Below, in pieces: positions 26,700 to 36,104 of a stretch of 64,000 nucleotides of DNA. A program made the position numbers and the translations under genes. The notes under the pieces were generated by a model. It searched no databases and was not told where the DNA came from. It saw nothing but the letters and a program-made list of their open reading frames with translations. Position 1 is the first letter of the stretch. Each line of letters starts with the position of its first letter. Source of the stretch: Candidatus Pantoea formicae. GTDB taxonomy: Bacteria > Pseudomonadota > Gammaproteobacteria > Enterobacterales > Enterobacteriaceae. The stretch spans positions 124,001-188,000 of the forward strand of contig NZ_VWXD01000007.1 in NCBI RefSeq assembly GCF_011752625.1, written 5' to 3'.

Positions 26700-28625
26700 T
26701 TACGCTTTAGGTGACAACAATTCCAGCACTTCCTGCACGCTGGTGGTATTCGCCAGCTTCTCGATCACGCTGTCATCATCCAACGCGTTAGTCAGGCTGG
26801 TAATCACTTGGATGTGTTCGTTATTGCGAGCCGCAATACCAATTACCAGGCGAGCCACGTCATCCGCATCTTCACCAAACAGCACACCCGCCGGATACTG
26901 GCAGAACACCACGCCGGTTTTCAGCACACGATCTTTTGCTTCCACAGTACCGTGTGGAACGGCGATAGACTCACCCAGATAGGTTGGAGTCAGCTTCTCA
27001 CGCTCCAGCATCGCTTCAACATATTCTGGCTGAACGTAACCGCCTTTCACCAACTGCTCACCGGCAAAGCGAATCGCCTGCTCTTTGTTGCTGGCACTCA
27101 AGCCGAGGAACACGTTGTCCGCGCCCAGTTTGAACAGATGTGAACTGCCGTCGTCATAGCTGTCAGCCAAGGTGGTCTGCACGGTTTCACGATGCGCTTC
27201 GCTGCGATTTGCCGCCACCAGACGCTCGGTCAGGTTGCTGTAAAGCGCGCTATCAAGGAAGTTGTTCAGTGAAATGTGCTGAGCCTGTGGCGCCTGACGC
27301 ATAGCGCGCTCGGTCAGATCGCGGTGGGTAATCACCAAATCGACGTCGCCCGGCAGCGAGTTAATTGCGCTGTTGGTCACTGAGATGTTGCTCAGACCGG
27401 CATCCTGCACTTTCTTACGCAGCACACCTGCACCCATGGCGCTGGAACCCATACCGGCATCACAGGCCACAATGATTTTACGCACGTGGCTCACGTCAAC
27501 GCTGTTGGCATCGGCAATAATCGGAGAACCGGCAACGGCCTGGCCTTTTGACTGTGCTTTCATGTCACGCATACGCTGGGTAGCGGCTTCGATATCATCA
27601 TCTTCTTTCACTTTGCTGGTTTTCAGCAGGATTGAAGAGACCACGAAGGAGACCGCAAACGCAGCAATGATGGCAGCGATGTTAGCGAAGTAAGCGCCTT
27701 TAGGTGTCATTGCCAGTACTGCCAGGATTGAACCTGGAGAAGCAGGAGACACCAGACCACCGTTCAGTACGGTCAGGGTGAACACACCGGTCATACCACC
27801 GAGGATTACCGCCAACAGCAGACGTGGCGCCATCAGTACGTACGGGAAGTAAATTTCGTGGATACCACCAAGGAAGTGGATGATCGCTGCACCGCCAGCA
27901 GACTGTTTGGCGCTTCCGCGACCAAAAATCATGTAGGCAACCAGAACGCCCATACCCGGACCTGGGTTCGCTTCAATCAGGAAGAAGATAGATTTACCGG
28001 CTTCGCTCGCCTGCTGGATACCCAGTGGAGAGAAGATACCGTGGTTGATGGCGTTATTGAGGAACAGGATTTTGGCCGGTTCAACAAAGATAGAGGTCAG
28101 TGGCAGCAGGTTGTTCTGCACCATCAGGTTTACGCCCGCCGCAAGGATGTGTGACAGACCTTCAACTAATGGACCGATGCCGATGAACGCCAGCAGCGCC
28201 AGCAACATACCGATGATACCGGCAGAGAAGTTGTTAACCAGCATCTCGAAGCCGCTTTTGATCTTACCATCAACCATACGGTCAAAGGTTTTGATCGCCC
28301 AGCCGCCCAGCGGACCGGCAATCATCGCGCCGAGGAACATCGGCATATCCGCACCGACGATCACGCCCATGGTCGTAATGGCACCCACCACGCCGCCGCG
28401 ATCGCCGCCTACCAAGCGTCCACCGGTGAAACCGATCAACAATGGCAGCAGGTAAGTGATCATTGGGCCGACGAGCTTCGCCAGCGTTGCATTTGGAATC
28501 CATCCGGTTGGGATGAACAGTGCAGTGATGATACCCCAGGCGATAAACGCACCGATGTTAGGCATCACCATGTTACTCAGAAAGCGACCAAAGCTCTGAA
28601 CCTTGACCTTCGCTGATGAGGACAT
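26700..28625 (-). CDS. mtlA: mannitol-specific PTS enzyme IICBA
   Basis: This 641-residue fusion transports and phosphorylates mannitol. The IIC membrane domain occupies about residues 1-340. The IIB domain carries its phospho-cysteine in ACDAGMGSS. The C-terminal IIA domain carries its phospho-histidine in AVPHGTVEAKD. I chose ATG 28625 (MSSSAKVKVQSFGRFLS), which matches the E. coli start. It is the first gene of the mtl operon, preceded by a cluster of CRP sites. Confidence 0.98.
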   Translation of the reverse strand: MSSSAKVKVQSFGRFLSNMVMPNIGAFIAWGIITALFIPTGWIPNATLAKLVGPMITYLLPLLIGFTGGRLVGGDRGGVVGAITTMGVIVGADMPMFLGAMIAGPLGGWAIKTFDRMVDGKIKSGFEMLVNNFSAGIIGMLLALLAFIGIGPLVEGLSHILAAGVNLMVQNNLLPLTSIFVEPAKILFLNNAINHGIFSPLGIQQASEAGKSIFFLIEANPGPGMGVLVAYMIFGRGSAKQSAGGAAIIHFLGGIHEIYFPYVLMAPRLLLAVILGGMTGVFTLTVLNGGLVSPASPGSILAVLAMTPKGAYFANIAAIIAAFAVSFVVSSILLKTSKVKEDDDIEAATQRMRDMKAQSKGQAVAGSPIIADANSVDVSHVRKIIVACDAGMGSSAMGAGVLRKKVQDAGLSNISVTNSAINSLPGDVDLVITHRDLTERAMRQAPQAQHISLNNFLDSALYSNLTERLVAANRSEAHRETVQTTLADSYDDGSSHLFKLGADNVFLGLSASNKEQAIRFAGEQLVKGGYVQPEYVEAMLEREKLTPTYLGESIAVPHGTVEAKDRVLKTGVVFCQYPAGVLFGEDADDVARLVIGIAARNNEHIQVITSLTNALDDDSVIEKLANTTSVQEVLELLSPKA

Positions 28626-28775
28626 AAACCCACCCCTTATTGAGACGCGCTGCAATAAGAGCGCGGTTGTTTTTGTTAAGACTTTTATTGAGCCGTTCCG
28701 GCGCGGGCCGTGGCATCACTGTATGCACGCGGACTCTAGCACTAGTTTATTACGCTGCGTAGCATCCGGGGTAAG

Positions 28776-28791
28776 TGTGATGCAGATCACT
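28776..28791. promoter_or_regulatory. CRP site upstream of mtlA, site 1
   Basis: TGTGA-N6-TCACT (28776-28791) is one base from the CRP consensus and is the site nearest to mtlA, about 150 bases before its start. Confidence 0.7.
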
Positions 28792-28819
28792 ATAAATTGG
28801 GGTGATGAGGGGGCTATAA

Positions 28820-28835
28820 GGTGATGTTGATCACA
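28820..28835. promoter_or_regulatory. CRP site upstream of mtlA, site 2
   Basis: GGTGA-N6-TCACA matches the CRP consensus with one mismatch. Confidence 0.65.
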
Positions 28836-28892
28836 CAATTAGAGTGTAAGAAAAGTACGATGGCTAAAATATAAGCAAAACAAGGTGATAAA

Positions 28893-28908
28893 TGTGACTT
28901 AAGTCACC
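28893..28908. promoter_or_regulatory. CRP site upstream of mtlA, site 3
   Basis: TGTGA-N6-TCACC matches the CRP consensus with one mismatch and has a symmetric CTTAAG centre. Confidence 0.65.
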
Positions 28909-28936
28909 ATTAGGGCTGTTCGATTTGTTTCATAAA

Positions 28937-28952
28937 TGTGATTTGGATCACA
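28937..28952. promoter_or_regulatory. CRP site upstream of mtlA, site 4
   Basis: TGTGA-N6-TCACA is a perfect pair of CRP half-sites. A further lone TCACA at 28981-28985 may be a weak fifth site. The E. coli mtl promoter is also known for several CRP sites. The rest of the 480-base gap 28626-29105 shows no gene. Confidence 0.75.
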
Positions 28953-29033
28953 AACAATTTTTGGTTGAAAATGCGCCAGATCACACAATGGTGAAGCAGA
29001 AAACCGAGCTGTAAGGAAGTGACGAAAAATCTG

Positions 29034-29061
29034 AAAAAACAGCCGCGATATTAACGGCTGT
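29034..29061 (-). terminator. Rho-independent terminator of yiaF
   Basis: On the minus strand, ACAGCCG and CGGCTGT form a 7-base stem around a 9-base loop, followed by TTTTT. A second hairpin (GGCGACC/GGTCGCC, 29065-29082) lies between it and the gene end. Confidence 0.85.
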
Positions 29062-29105
29062 AGAGGCGACCTTGAGGTCGCCCGCGAAGTCACTAAAGCC
29101 TGAGG

Positions 29106-29819
29106 TTACAAACCACCCTGCACGGCATTTTGCGCTTGAGTCAGCGCCTGTGCGTTGCTGGAAAGGTTGCTCATTAAGGTATTGTACTGCGTGGCCTGTT
29201 CCTGGGTCGGGAACTGCACACCGCTATCGTTGAAGGTCACACGGGTACCCTGTGATTGCAGATAGTCACCCGTTTGTACCGCAGCCTGACTCAGCGCTTG
29301 CAGCTGTGGCAGAAGCGGAATCAAGGTGCCAGCAGGTTGCGTGACCACTTTGGCATAGAGGCTGTCATAAACTTTCTTCAGATCGTCTGGCTGCTTAAGT
29401 GTGGCTTTGCTGCTGTCGGCCTGCATTTTCGCGCTCTGAATCTGCTGTGACAGCACGCTCAGATTGCCACTCGCCTGACGCAGACTGTCACGACGCGTCA
29501 AATAATCCTGAGGCACGCGAATCGCAGCCAGTTCATCAACCACGGGTCGCATACCTTGTTCAACCGCCTGATTGGCCTGCTGTGAGAAGCCATACAAAAT
29601 GGCGTAGTCGCTGGCGTAGTTACCGAAAGTCTGCTTCTGGTTTTCGCTCAGGCTTGGCAGATGTTCGCCGCTACGCATCGCGGTGTTCTGCAGGAAATCG
29701 GTGAAAGCTTTACGCTGATCGCCTTCTTTATCGCCACAGGCGGTAAGTTGCAGCACAACCAGTGCGCTGATCATAAGCATGCCGGTACGCATCCAGATGC
29801 GGGATAATCCTGACGCCAT
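29106..29819 (-). CDS. yiaF: DUF3053 lipoprotein, YiaF-like
   Basis: This 237-residue protein has a lipoprotein signal peptide with lipobox LTAC around residue 28, followed by a long helical domain (DUF3053) such as SENQKQTFGNYASDYAILYG. It matches E. coli YiaF, a membrane-anchored lipoprotein of unknown function. The D at +2 after the Cys (CGDKEG has G at +2) does not give a clear inner-membrane retention signal. It is a single-gene unit with its own terminator. Confidence 0.87.
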   Translation of the reverse strand: MASGLSRIWMRTGMLMISALVVLQLTACGDKEGDQRKAFTDFLQNTAMRSGEHLPSLSENQKQTFGNYASDYAILYGFSQQANQAVEQGMRPVVDELAAIRVPQDYLTRRDSLRQASGNLSVLSQQIQSAKMQADSSKATLKQPDDLKKVYDSLYAKVVTQPAGTLIPLLPQLQALSQAAVQTGDYLQSQGTRVTFNDSGVQFPTQEQATQYNTLMSNLSSNAQALTQAQNAVQGGL

Positions 29820-29926
29820 GTTGAACTCCTGTTATGGCTAACTAAATTCGATTCGGTGGGGATGGTCCTAAAGAATAGTGCAATGGCCTGGTGTGTACAA
29901 CGGGTTGAGGCGCGGCAAACGGTGGG

Positions 29927-29948
29927 AAAAGGCGCACTCTGGTGCGCC
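29927..29948 (-). terminator. Rho-independent terminator of the gamma-glutamyltransferase/peptide transporter operon
   Basis: On the minus strand GGCGCAC and GTGCGCC pair perfectly with a 4-base loop and are followed by TTTT. It lies about 108 bases after the last gene of the leftward operon. Confidence 0.75.
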
Positions 29949-30055
29949 GAATGAGGGTAATAAAAGAAATGTGCGATTGCGGGCAGCCCTAAAAGCCATA
30001 AACACCCAGCCGCATCAGCCTGTTTGCGCTGATAAGACGCAGGTGCGGTGGCGAT

Positions 30056-31654
30056 TTAGAACACCAGTGCTTGCCCATCCTTTCGGCTTTCAGTGGCGGC
30101 AATGTAGAAGCCCTGCGGGTCACGCACAATCGCCTGTGCCCCGCCGAAGTTATAGCTTTGCAGCGGATCTTCCACCGTAATCTGGTGACCCATTTCGCGC
30201 AGTTTCGCCAGCACGTTACGGTCGATACCCGGTTCAACCACCACTGCGCGACCTTGCTCGACGCGCCAGCGCGGTGCATCAATGGCTGCCTGCGGATTCT
30301 GCTTGTGCTGCATGATGCGCAGCGCCAGTTGCAGATGCCCCTGCGCCTGCATCGGGCCGCCCATCACGCCAAACGACATCAATGGCTGTCCCGCCGCATC
30401 CAGCGCAAACGCCGGAATAATGGTGTGGAACGGACGTTTGCTGCCGGCCACCACGTTCGGATGCTGCGGATCAAGTGAGAAGCCGCAACCGCGATTCTGC
30501 AAGCTGATGCCGGTGCCTGGCACCACCACGCCCGAACCAAAGCCCATGTAGTTGGACTGAATAAACGACACCATCATGCCGCTGGCATCGGCGGTCGACA
30601 GATATACGGTGCCGCTCTGCTGCGGTGAACCGAAGGTAAAATCCCCGGCCTGGTCAGGATTGATCAGCTGAGCGCGCTGCTTGAGGTAGCTGTCGCTGAG
30701 CAGCAACTCTGCTGGAAATTCCAGATGGTCGTAATCGGTGACGTAACGATCCAAATCGACCAGCGCCAGCTTCATCGCTTCAATCGACAAGTGCAGCCAC
30801 GGCACGGAATCCGGCGTGTAGCTGCCGATGTCCCACTGCTCCAGAATGCCGAGCGCAATCAAGGTCGCGATGCCCTGACCGTTGGGCGGGAGCTCCTGCA
30901 CCGAACCCTTGGCAAACGGGCGTGATAGCAGATCCACCCAATCGGCACGATGGTTGTTGAGATCGGCCATGCTGAGCGCTGCGCCGTGCTGCTCGGCAAA
31001 TGCCACTATTTTCTCGGCCAGCTCACCCCGATAGAAGGCTTCACCCTTGGTTTCGGCGATTTTCTGTAACGTCGCGGCCTGCGCTGGGTTACGGAACAGT
31101 TCCCCGGCACGCGGCGGTTGGCCGTCTGGCGCAAAGCACTCGGTAAAGCCTGGCTGGGATTTCAGTTTGTTGTAGCCGCGTTGCCAAAGATGGGCGATCA
31201 GCGGCGAAACCGGGAAGCCGTCACGCGCATATTCAATGGCCGGTTGCGCCAGCGTGGTCAGCGGCAAGGTGGCAAAGCGTTCTGCCAGCGTGACCCAGGC
31301 AGAAACCGCACCTGGCACGGTCACCGCTTCCCAACCGATTTCAGGCATGGTGCTCTGTCCTGCAAAGCGTTCTGCATTCCAGCTGGCGGGGGATCGGCCG
31401 GAGGCATTTAAGCCATGCAGCTCTTTTCCATCCCAGATAATGGCAAATGCATCGCTGCCGATGCCGTTGCCAGTCGGTTCCAGCACCGTCAGCGCCATCG
31501 CGCTGGCAATCGCTGCATCCACTGCATTACCGCCCTGTTGCAACATGCGCATCCCCGCCTGTGCGGCCAGCGGCTGTGACGTGGCGACCGCATTGCGGCC
31601 CATCATTGGGGCGCGGTGCGAGGCATAACTAACGTTGAAATCCAAATCGCTCAT
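30056..31654 (-). CDS. gamma-glutamyltransferase family protein, apparently cytosolic
   Basis: This 532-residue Ntn-hydrolase homologue has the processing site at GTVYLSTADASGMMVSF, where the Thr becomes the catalytic N-terminal nucleophile of the small subunit. The downstream GGPMQAQGHLQ glycine motif is conserved. It lacks the signal peptide of periplasmic Ggt, so it probably works in the cytosol, like the YwrD-type enzymes. It is the last gene of an operon encoding a complete peptide-type ABC importer, so it likely cleaves an imported gamma-glutamyl compound or acylated peptide. The true substrate could also be a cephalosporin-like amide or a related N-acyl compound. Confidence 0.87.
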   Translation of the reverse strand: MSDLDFNVSYASHRAPMMGRNAVATSQPLAAQAGMRMLQQGGNAVDAAIASAMALTVLEPTGNGIGSDAFAIIWDGKELHGLNASGRSPASWNAERFAGQSTMPEIGWEAVTVPGAVSAWVTLAERFATLPLTTLAQPAIEYARDGFPVSPLIAHLWQRGYNKLKSQPGFTECFAPDGQPPRAGELFRNPAQAATLQKIAETKGEAFYRGELAEKIVAFAEQHGAALSMADLNNHRADWVDLLSRPFAKGSVQELPPNGQGIATLIALGILEQWDIGSYTPDSVPWLHLSIEAMKLALVDLDRYVTDYDHLEFPAELLLSDSYLKQRAQLINPDQAGDFTFGSPQQSGTVYLSTADASGMMVSFIQSNYMGFGSGVVVPGTGISLQNRGCGFSLDPQHPNVVAGSKRPFHTIIPAFALDAAGQPLMSFGVMGGPMQAQGHLQLALRIMQHKQNPQAAIDAPRWRVEQGRAVVVEPGIDRNVLAKLREMGHQITVEDPLQSYNFGGAQAIVRDPQGFYIAATESRKDGQALVF

Positions 31655-31663
31655 AACGGTTCC

Positions 31664-32545
31664 TTAATGTGAGTCATTGCGCGGATCAAGCGCGTCGCGC
31701 AGTCCGTCACCCAGCAGATTGAAGCCCTGCACGGTGAGAAAAATCGCCAGCCCAGGGAAAATCGACATCCAGGGTGCCTGTTCCAGATAGCCCTTAGCGG
31801 TGTTCAGCATCGCGCCCCAGGAAGGTGAGGGCGGCTGTTGGCCGAGTCCGAGGAATGACAGGCTGGCTTCGGTAATAATGGCGGAAGCAATCGCCAGCGT
31901 GGCCTGCACCAGAATCGGTGACAGCACGTTGGGCAACACATAACGCAGGATGATCCAGCGGTCCGGCAAACCGATGGCGCGCGCCCCGTCGATATACTCT
32001 TCATGGCGGATGGCAATCACCTGGCCGCGCGTCAAACGGGCAAAGATCGGCATGGCGGAAAGCCCAATGGCGATCATCGCATTGGATAAACTCGGCCCAA
32101 GAAACGCACCCAACGCAATCGCCAGAATCAGAAACGGGCAGGCCAGCAGCGCTTCGATAAAGCGCGAGATAATGCCATCGCACCAGCCCTGCCAGTAACC
32201 GGCAATTAAGCCCAGCGGCACACCAATCAAAATGGCAATCATCACGGAGATGCAGCCTGCCAGCAGTGAGGTGCGCGCCCCCCAAATCAGACGCGACAGA
32301 ATATCGCGGCCCAGCTCATCGGTACCCAACCAGAACAGCGCGGAAGGGGCTTTGCGCACGGCAAGGAAGTTTGCCTTGATCGGGTCGGCCGGTGCCAACC
32401 AAGGGGCCAGCAACGCCACGGCTACAAACAGCAGCACGATCACTGTGCCGATCAGCGCGCTCTTATTACGCAGAAATTTCTTCAGCACCCGGCGGTTGGG
32501 CTTTGCAACCGCAGGCACTGCGCCTGCTGTTAACACCTCGCTCAT
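31664..32545 (-). CDS. peptide ABC transporter permease, DppC-like
   Basis: This 293-residue membrane protein has an N-terminal extension typical of DppC/OppC, about six helices and the EAA loop (EYIDGARAIGLPDRWIILRYVLPN). It forms the inner-membrane channel with the DppB-like partner encoded just upstream. Its distance from the canonical dppC at 54.4 kb shows that this is a separate peptide-type system. The gene is packed tightly (2 and 9 bases) between its neighbours. Confidence 0.92.
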   Translation of the reverse strand: MSEVLTAGAVPAVAKPNRRVLKKFLRNKSALIGTVIVLLFVAVALLAPWLAPADPIKANFLAVRKAPSALFWLGTDELGRDILSRLIWGARTSLLAGCISVMIAILIGVPLGLIAGYWQGWCDGIISRFIEALLACPFLILAIALGAFLGPSLSNAMIAIGLSAMPIFARLTRGQVIAIRHEEYIDGARAIGLPDRWIILRYVLPNVLSPILVQATLAIASAIITEASLSFLGLGQQPPSPSWGAMLNTAKGYLEQAPWMSIFPGLAIFLTVQGFNLLGDGLRDALDPRNDSH

Positions 32546-32547
32546 GG

Positions 32548-33492
32548 TTAGCCTCGCATTTTCGGGTTAATTAACAGATAGAGCACATCGGCCAGCAGGT
32601 TCAGCAGCAGGAAGCCGATCGCCACCACCAGCACCACGCCCTGAACCACCGCGTAATCACGGTTAAACACCGCATCGACAATCATCTTGCCGAAACCGGG
32701 TAGGGTGAAAACCTGCTCGGTTAACACCGCACCGCCCAGCAGCTCACCAAACAGCAAGGTGGTGAGCGTGACGATCGGCATCAGCGCGTTACGGAAGGCA
32801 TGCTTCAGCACCACTTTGGGGGCCAGCAGACCTTTGGCGCGCGCGGTGCGGATGTAATCAGCCTTTAGCACGCTGATCATCGATGCTCGTGTATGGCGCA
32901 TCAGTGTGGCGGCGAGGCCAGTCCCTAGCACTAAAGCGGGCAGCAGCAGCGTTTTCAGGTTCTGCGCCACATCTTCACTGATGGGTACAAAGCCGGAGGC
33001 CGGTAACCATTGCAGATGCACGGAAAACAGCAGGATCAGCAGAATGCCTAGCCAGAAATGCGGCACCGATATGCCGGAGAGCGCGACAAAATTGGTGGTG
33101 TGATCGACCCAGGTGTCTTTGCGCACCGCCGCGATAATGCCCATGCTGATGCCAATCCCCAGCGCAATCACCATCGCCAGCAGCGACAGCTCCAGCGTTA
33201 CCGGTAACTTACTGGCGATCAGCGAAGTCACCGGCTCTTTGGTGCGCAGTGACATGCCCAGATCCCCCTTCAGCGCATTGCCGATCCACGAGAAATACTG
33301 CGTGGGAATCGGATCATCCAGGTGATATTCCGCCCGCAGCTGTGCGATGACCGCGGGATCGCGCTCCTCACCCGCCATCGCCAGCACCGGATCGCCCGGC
33401 AGCAGCTTTTGCAGCGCAAACACCATGATGCTCACCAGCAGCAGCGTGGGGATCGCCAGCAATAAGCGTTTAACAATCAGTTCCAGCATCAT
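32548..33492 (-). CDS. peptide ABC transporter permease, DppB-like
   Basis: This 314-residue permease has the DppB/OppB start (VKRLLLAIPTLLLVSIMVFA, then LLPGDPVLAMAGEE) and the EAA loop around DYIRTARAKGLLAPKVVLKH. It pairs with the DppC-like subunit. Two Met codons open the frame; either may be the start, with the second giving 313 residues. Confidence 0.92.
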   Translation of the reverse strand: MMLELIVKRLLLAIPTLLLVSIMVFALQKLLPGDPVLAMAGEERDPAVIAQLRAEYHLDDPIPTQYFSWIGNALKGDLGMSLRTKEPVTSLIASKLPVTLELSLLAMVIALGIGISMGIIAAVRKDTWVDHTTNFVALSGISVPHFWLGILLILLFSVHLQWLPASGFVPISEDVAQNLKTLLLPALVLGTGLAATLMRHTRASMISVLKADYIRTARAKGLLAPKVVLKHAFRNALMPIVTLTTLLFGELLGGAVLTEQVFTLPGFGKMIVDAVFNRDYAVVQGVVLVVAIGFLLLNLLADVLYLLINPKMRG

Positions 33493-33506
33493 CGCTCCTC
33501 AGCGGT

Positions 33507-35024
33507 TTACTGCGCCAGGCTCACACCCGCGAGGCGTACCAGACCATCAGGCCAGGCTTTAAAGCCCTGCAGTTTTTTTGTCATGCCAAAGATGCGCGGC
33601 TCGAAGTAGAGATAGGCAATCGGCATATCGGTTTGCAGCTGATTCACCACCTTGGTGTACAGCGCCTGACGCTGCGCCTGATCGTTGGTGAGGCGTGCGG
33701 CACTCAACCACTCATCAACCTGGGCATTGCTGTAGCGACCGTCGTTGAGCGTGCCTTTGCTGTTGATAAACGAGTAGATGCTGCCGTCGGGATCGGGACG
33801 GCCGGACCAGCCGGATAAGCTGAGCTGGTAATCGCCACGCTGCTGACGATCCAGCAAGCTGGCGAACTCACTCATCTGCAAGTTGAGGTTAATGCCCGCT
33901 TCACCGACCATCGCCTGAATCACCTGGCCGACCTGCTGTGCGGTTGGGTTGTTGGTGACCAGCAGCGTTAGATTGAGCGGCGTGGTGACACCCGCCGCCT
34001 TCAGCAACGCTTTGGCTTTCTCCACATCGCGTGTACTGATTGGGGTGTTGACGTGATAGGGACTGACCGGTGAAAACGCCTGGTTGGACGGGGTATATAA
34101 CCCTTCAAACGCCACCTGATTCAGCGCGTCGCGGTCAATTGCCAGCGAGAAGGCTTCGCGTACACGCGGATCTTTCAGCGGACTGTTGGCGTCTGCCTTG
34201 CCGTTATTGATATTGAAAGTGATGCCCTGATAGCCGAGGCCGGTGACTTTGGCCAGCGCCAACTTGCTGTCGCCTTCTACCGTTTTCACATCGCTGGCCG
34301 CGACGCCTTCCGTCAGGTCGAGATCGCCTGCGCGCAGGTTGGCGAGACGCACTGAGGCATCCGGGATCGGCAGGAAAATCACTTTATCGAAGTGGTATGC
34401 GCTTTTGTTCCAGTAGTTTTCAAAGCGGGTTAGCACGATACGGTCCTGCTGCACGCGGCTGGAAAACTGATACGGACCGGAGCAGACAGGATGCGTCGCG
34501 AAATCTGGTTTTTTGGCCGCTTCCGTTGCCAGCATGGCGCCAGCGCGGTCGGTGAGCTGGCTGAGCAGCGCCGCATCCGGTGTTTTCAGGTGGAATTTCA
34601 CCTGCATCGGCCCGCTCACTTCCACGCTTTCAATAGAGGATATTTCGCTTTTACGCAGCGAGCCCGGCAGCGTCAGTGCGCGCTCGATATTGAACTTCAC
34701 CGCGTTTGCATCAAACTTCTCGCCATCCTGGAAGGTCACTCCCTCGCGCAGGTTCATAGTCAGGGTTTTGCCATCGTCGCTCCACGCCCAATCCGTTGCC
34801 AGGCCGGGCACCACTTTCAGGTTCTCATCCACATCCACCAAGCGGTCGCACATAGCCGCAAACACGAAACGTCCGTAATAGGTGCGCGCCAGATGCGGAT
34901 CGAGCATGTCCGGGTCGGCTCCCAGGCCAATGCGAATCACGCTTTCCGCCTGACTGTGTGCACTGGCACCGAGTAAGAGCAGGCCGCTTAAGGCCGTGAG
35001 TAAGGATAAACGAGCTTTCTTCAC
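33507..35024 (-). CDS. periplasmic peptide-binding protein, family 5
   Basis: This 505-residue protein has a signal peptide (LLLGASAHSQA ending near residue 27) and the family 5 fold, with the NPTAQQVGQVIQAMVGEAG region and the LDPHLARTYYGRFV N-terminal lobe. Members bind di- or oligopeptides, glutathione, nickel chelates or opines. Together with the cytosolic gamma-glutamyltransferase, a gamma-glutamyl peptide such as glutathione is a reasonable guess. It precedes the permeases in the operon and so is expected to be the most abundant component. Confidence 0.9.
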   Translation of the reverse strand: MKKARLSLLTALSGLLLLGASAHSQAESVIRIGLGADPDMLDPHLARTYYGRFVFAAMCDRLVDVDENLKVVPGLATDWAWSDDGKTLTMNLREGVTFQDGEKFDANAVKFNIERALTLPGSLRKSEISSIESVEVSGPMQVKFHLKTPDAALLSQLTDRAGAMLATEAAKKPDFATHPVCSGPYQFSSRVQQDRIVLTRFENYWNKSAYHFDKVIFLPIPDASVRLANLRAGDLDLTEGVAASDVKTVEGDSKLALAKVTGLGYQGITFNINNGKADANSPLKDPRVREAFSLAIDRDALNQVAFEGLYTPSNQAFSPVSPYHVNTPISTRDVEKAKALLKAAGVTTPLNLTLLVTNNPTAQQVGQVIQAMVGEAGINLNLQMSEFASLLDRQQRGDYQLSLSGWSGRPDPDGSIYSFINSKGTLNDGRYSNAQVDEWLSAARLTNDQAQRQALYTKVVNQLQTDMPIAYLYFEPRIFGMTKKLQGFKAWPDGLVRLAGVSLAQ

Positions 35025-35042
35025 AGGCGAATCTCCAGAGGG

Positions 35043-36104
35043 TTAGGCTTGTTGCTTGACCGCCTGCTCAAACAGCGCGCGGCGACGTAAAAAGGCGGCA
35101 GAAGGTGGTGCAATCACGATGACGCTGCGATCGCGGTTAATCTCTTGCCAGCGATGACAGGCAATCTGGCGGCCACCGCTCAGCACTTGGTTAATGGGTT
35201 CAAACTGACGGCAATCCGATGTCGCCCATGGGCAGCGGGTGTGAAAACGACAACCACTGGGCGGATTGGCTGGATTGGGCAGATCGCCCTGCAACATCGG
35301 AATCTGGCGGCTGACACCCGGTTGCATCTGCGGCGCGGAGGCGATCAGCGCTTGGGTGTAGGGGTGCAGCGGCGCATCAAAAATCTCGTCCACGGTGGCG
35401 ACTTCAACAATCTGTCCGAGGTACATCACTGCCACGCGATCGCTCATATGGCGAATCACCGCCAGACCGTGCGCCACGATGATCATCGTCAGGCCAAACT
35501 GCTGTTTCAGGCTTTCCAGCAGATTCACCACCTGCGCCTGCACGGAAACGTCTAAGGCGGAAACTGGCTCATCGCCCAGCAGCAATTTGGGTTGGGAGGC
35601 GAGGGCACGGGCGATGCCGATACGCTGACGCTGACCGCCGGAAAATTCGTGCGGATAACGCTCTGCCCAGGCCGCAGGTAAACCCACGGTGCGAAGCAGT
35701 TCCGCAACACGAGCATGGCGCGCCTCTCGGCTCAGTTTTTCATGCAGCCACAGCGGCTCGCCGACAATCTGTTGCACCGTCATGCGTGGATTCAGCGAGG
35801 CAAAGGGGTCTTGAAAGATGATTTGCAGTTCACGGCGTAGTTGATTAAGGCGTGCGCCGCTGGCATCGGTAATGCTTTCACCCTGGTAGAGTACTTCCCC
35901 GGCGCTGGCGGCCAGCAGACGCAGCAGCAAACGTCCCAAGGTCGATTTGCCTGATCCTGACTCGCCGACAATGGCCAGCGTTTCGCCCGGCATCACCTGT
36001 AACGACACGCGATCCACCGCCGTGGCGCCGCGATTGCGTTTGAGTAAGCGGTTGGGCCCGGCGAAGGTTTTGCTTAAATCGCGGCACTCTAAAATCGGTT
36101 TCAT
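35043..36104 (-). CDS. peptide ABC transporter ATPase, DppF-like
   Basis: This 353-residue ATPase has Walker A GESGSGKS near 47-54, Walker B LLLGDEPVSALD near 175-185 and the signature FSGGQRQR. The C-terminal oligopeptide extension with CRFHTRCPW is present. The H-loop reads AHG at 211-213 instead of the usual THD, so the D-loop aspartate partner is replaced by Gly; the catalytic His212 itself is kept. I chose ATG 36104, which overlaps the stop of the upstream ATPase gene (ATGA); the longer upstream frame is not conserved. Confidence 0.9.
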   Translation of the reverse strand: MKPILECRDLSKTFAGPNRLLKRNRGATAVDRVSLQVMPGETLAIVGESGSGKSTLGRLLLRLLAASAGEVLYQGESITDASGARLNQLRRELQIIFQDPFASLNPRMTVQQIVGEPLWLHEKLSREARHARVAELLRTVGLPAAWAERYPHEFSGGQRQRIGIARALASQPKLLLGDEPVSALDVSVQAQVVNLLESLKQQFGLTMIIVAHGLAVIRHMSDRVAVMYLGQIVEVATVDEIFDAPLHPYTQALIASAPQMQPGVSRQIPMLQGDLPNPANPPSGCRFHTRCPWATSDCRQFEPINQVLSGGRQIACHRWQEINRDRSVIVIAPPSAAFLRRRALFEQAVKQQA

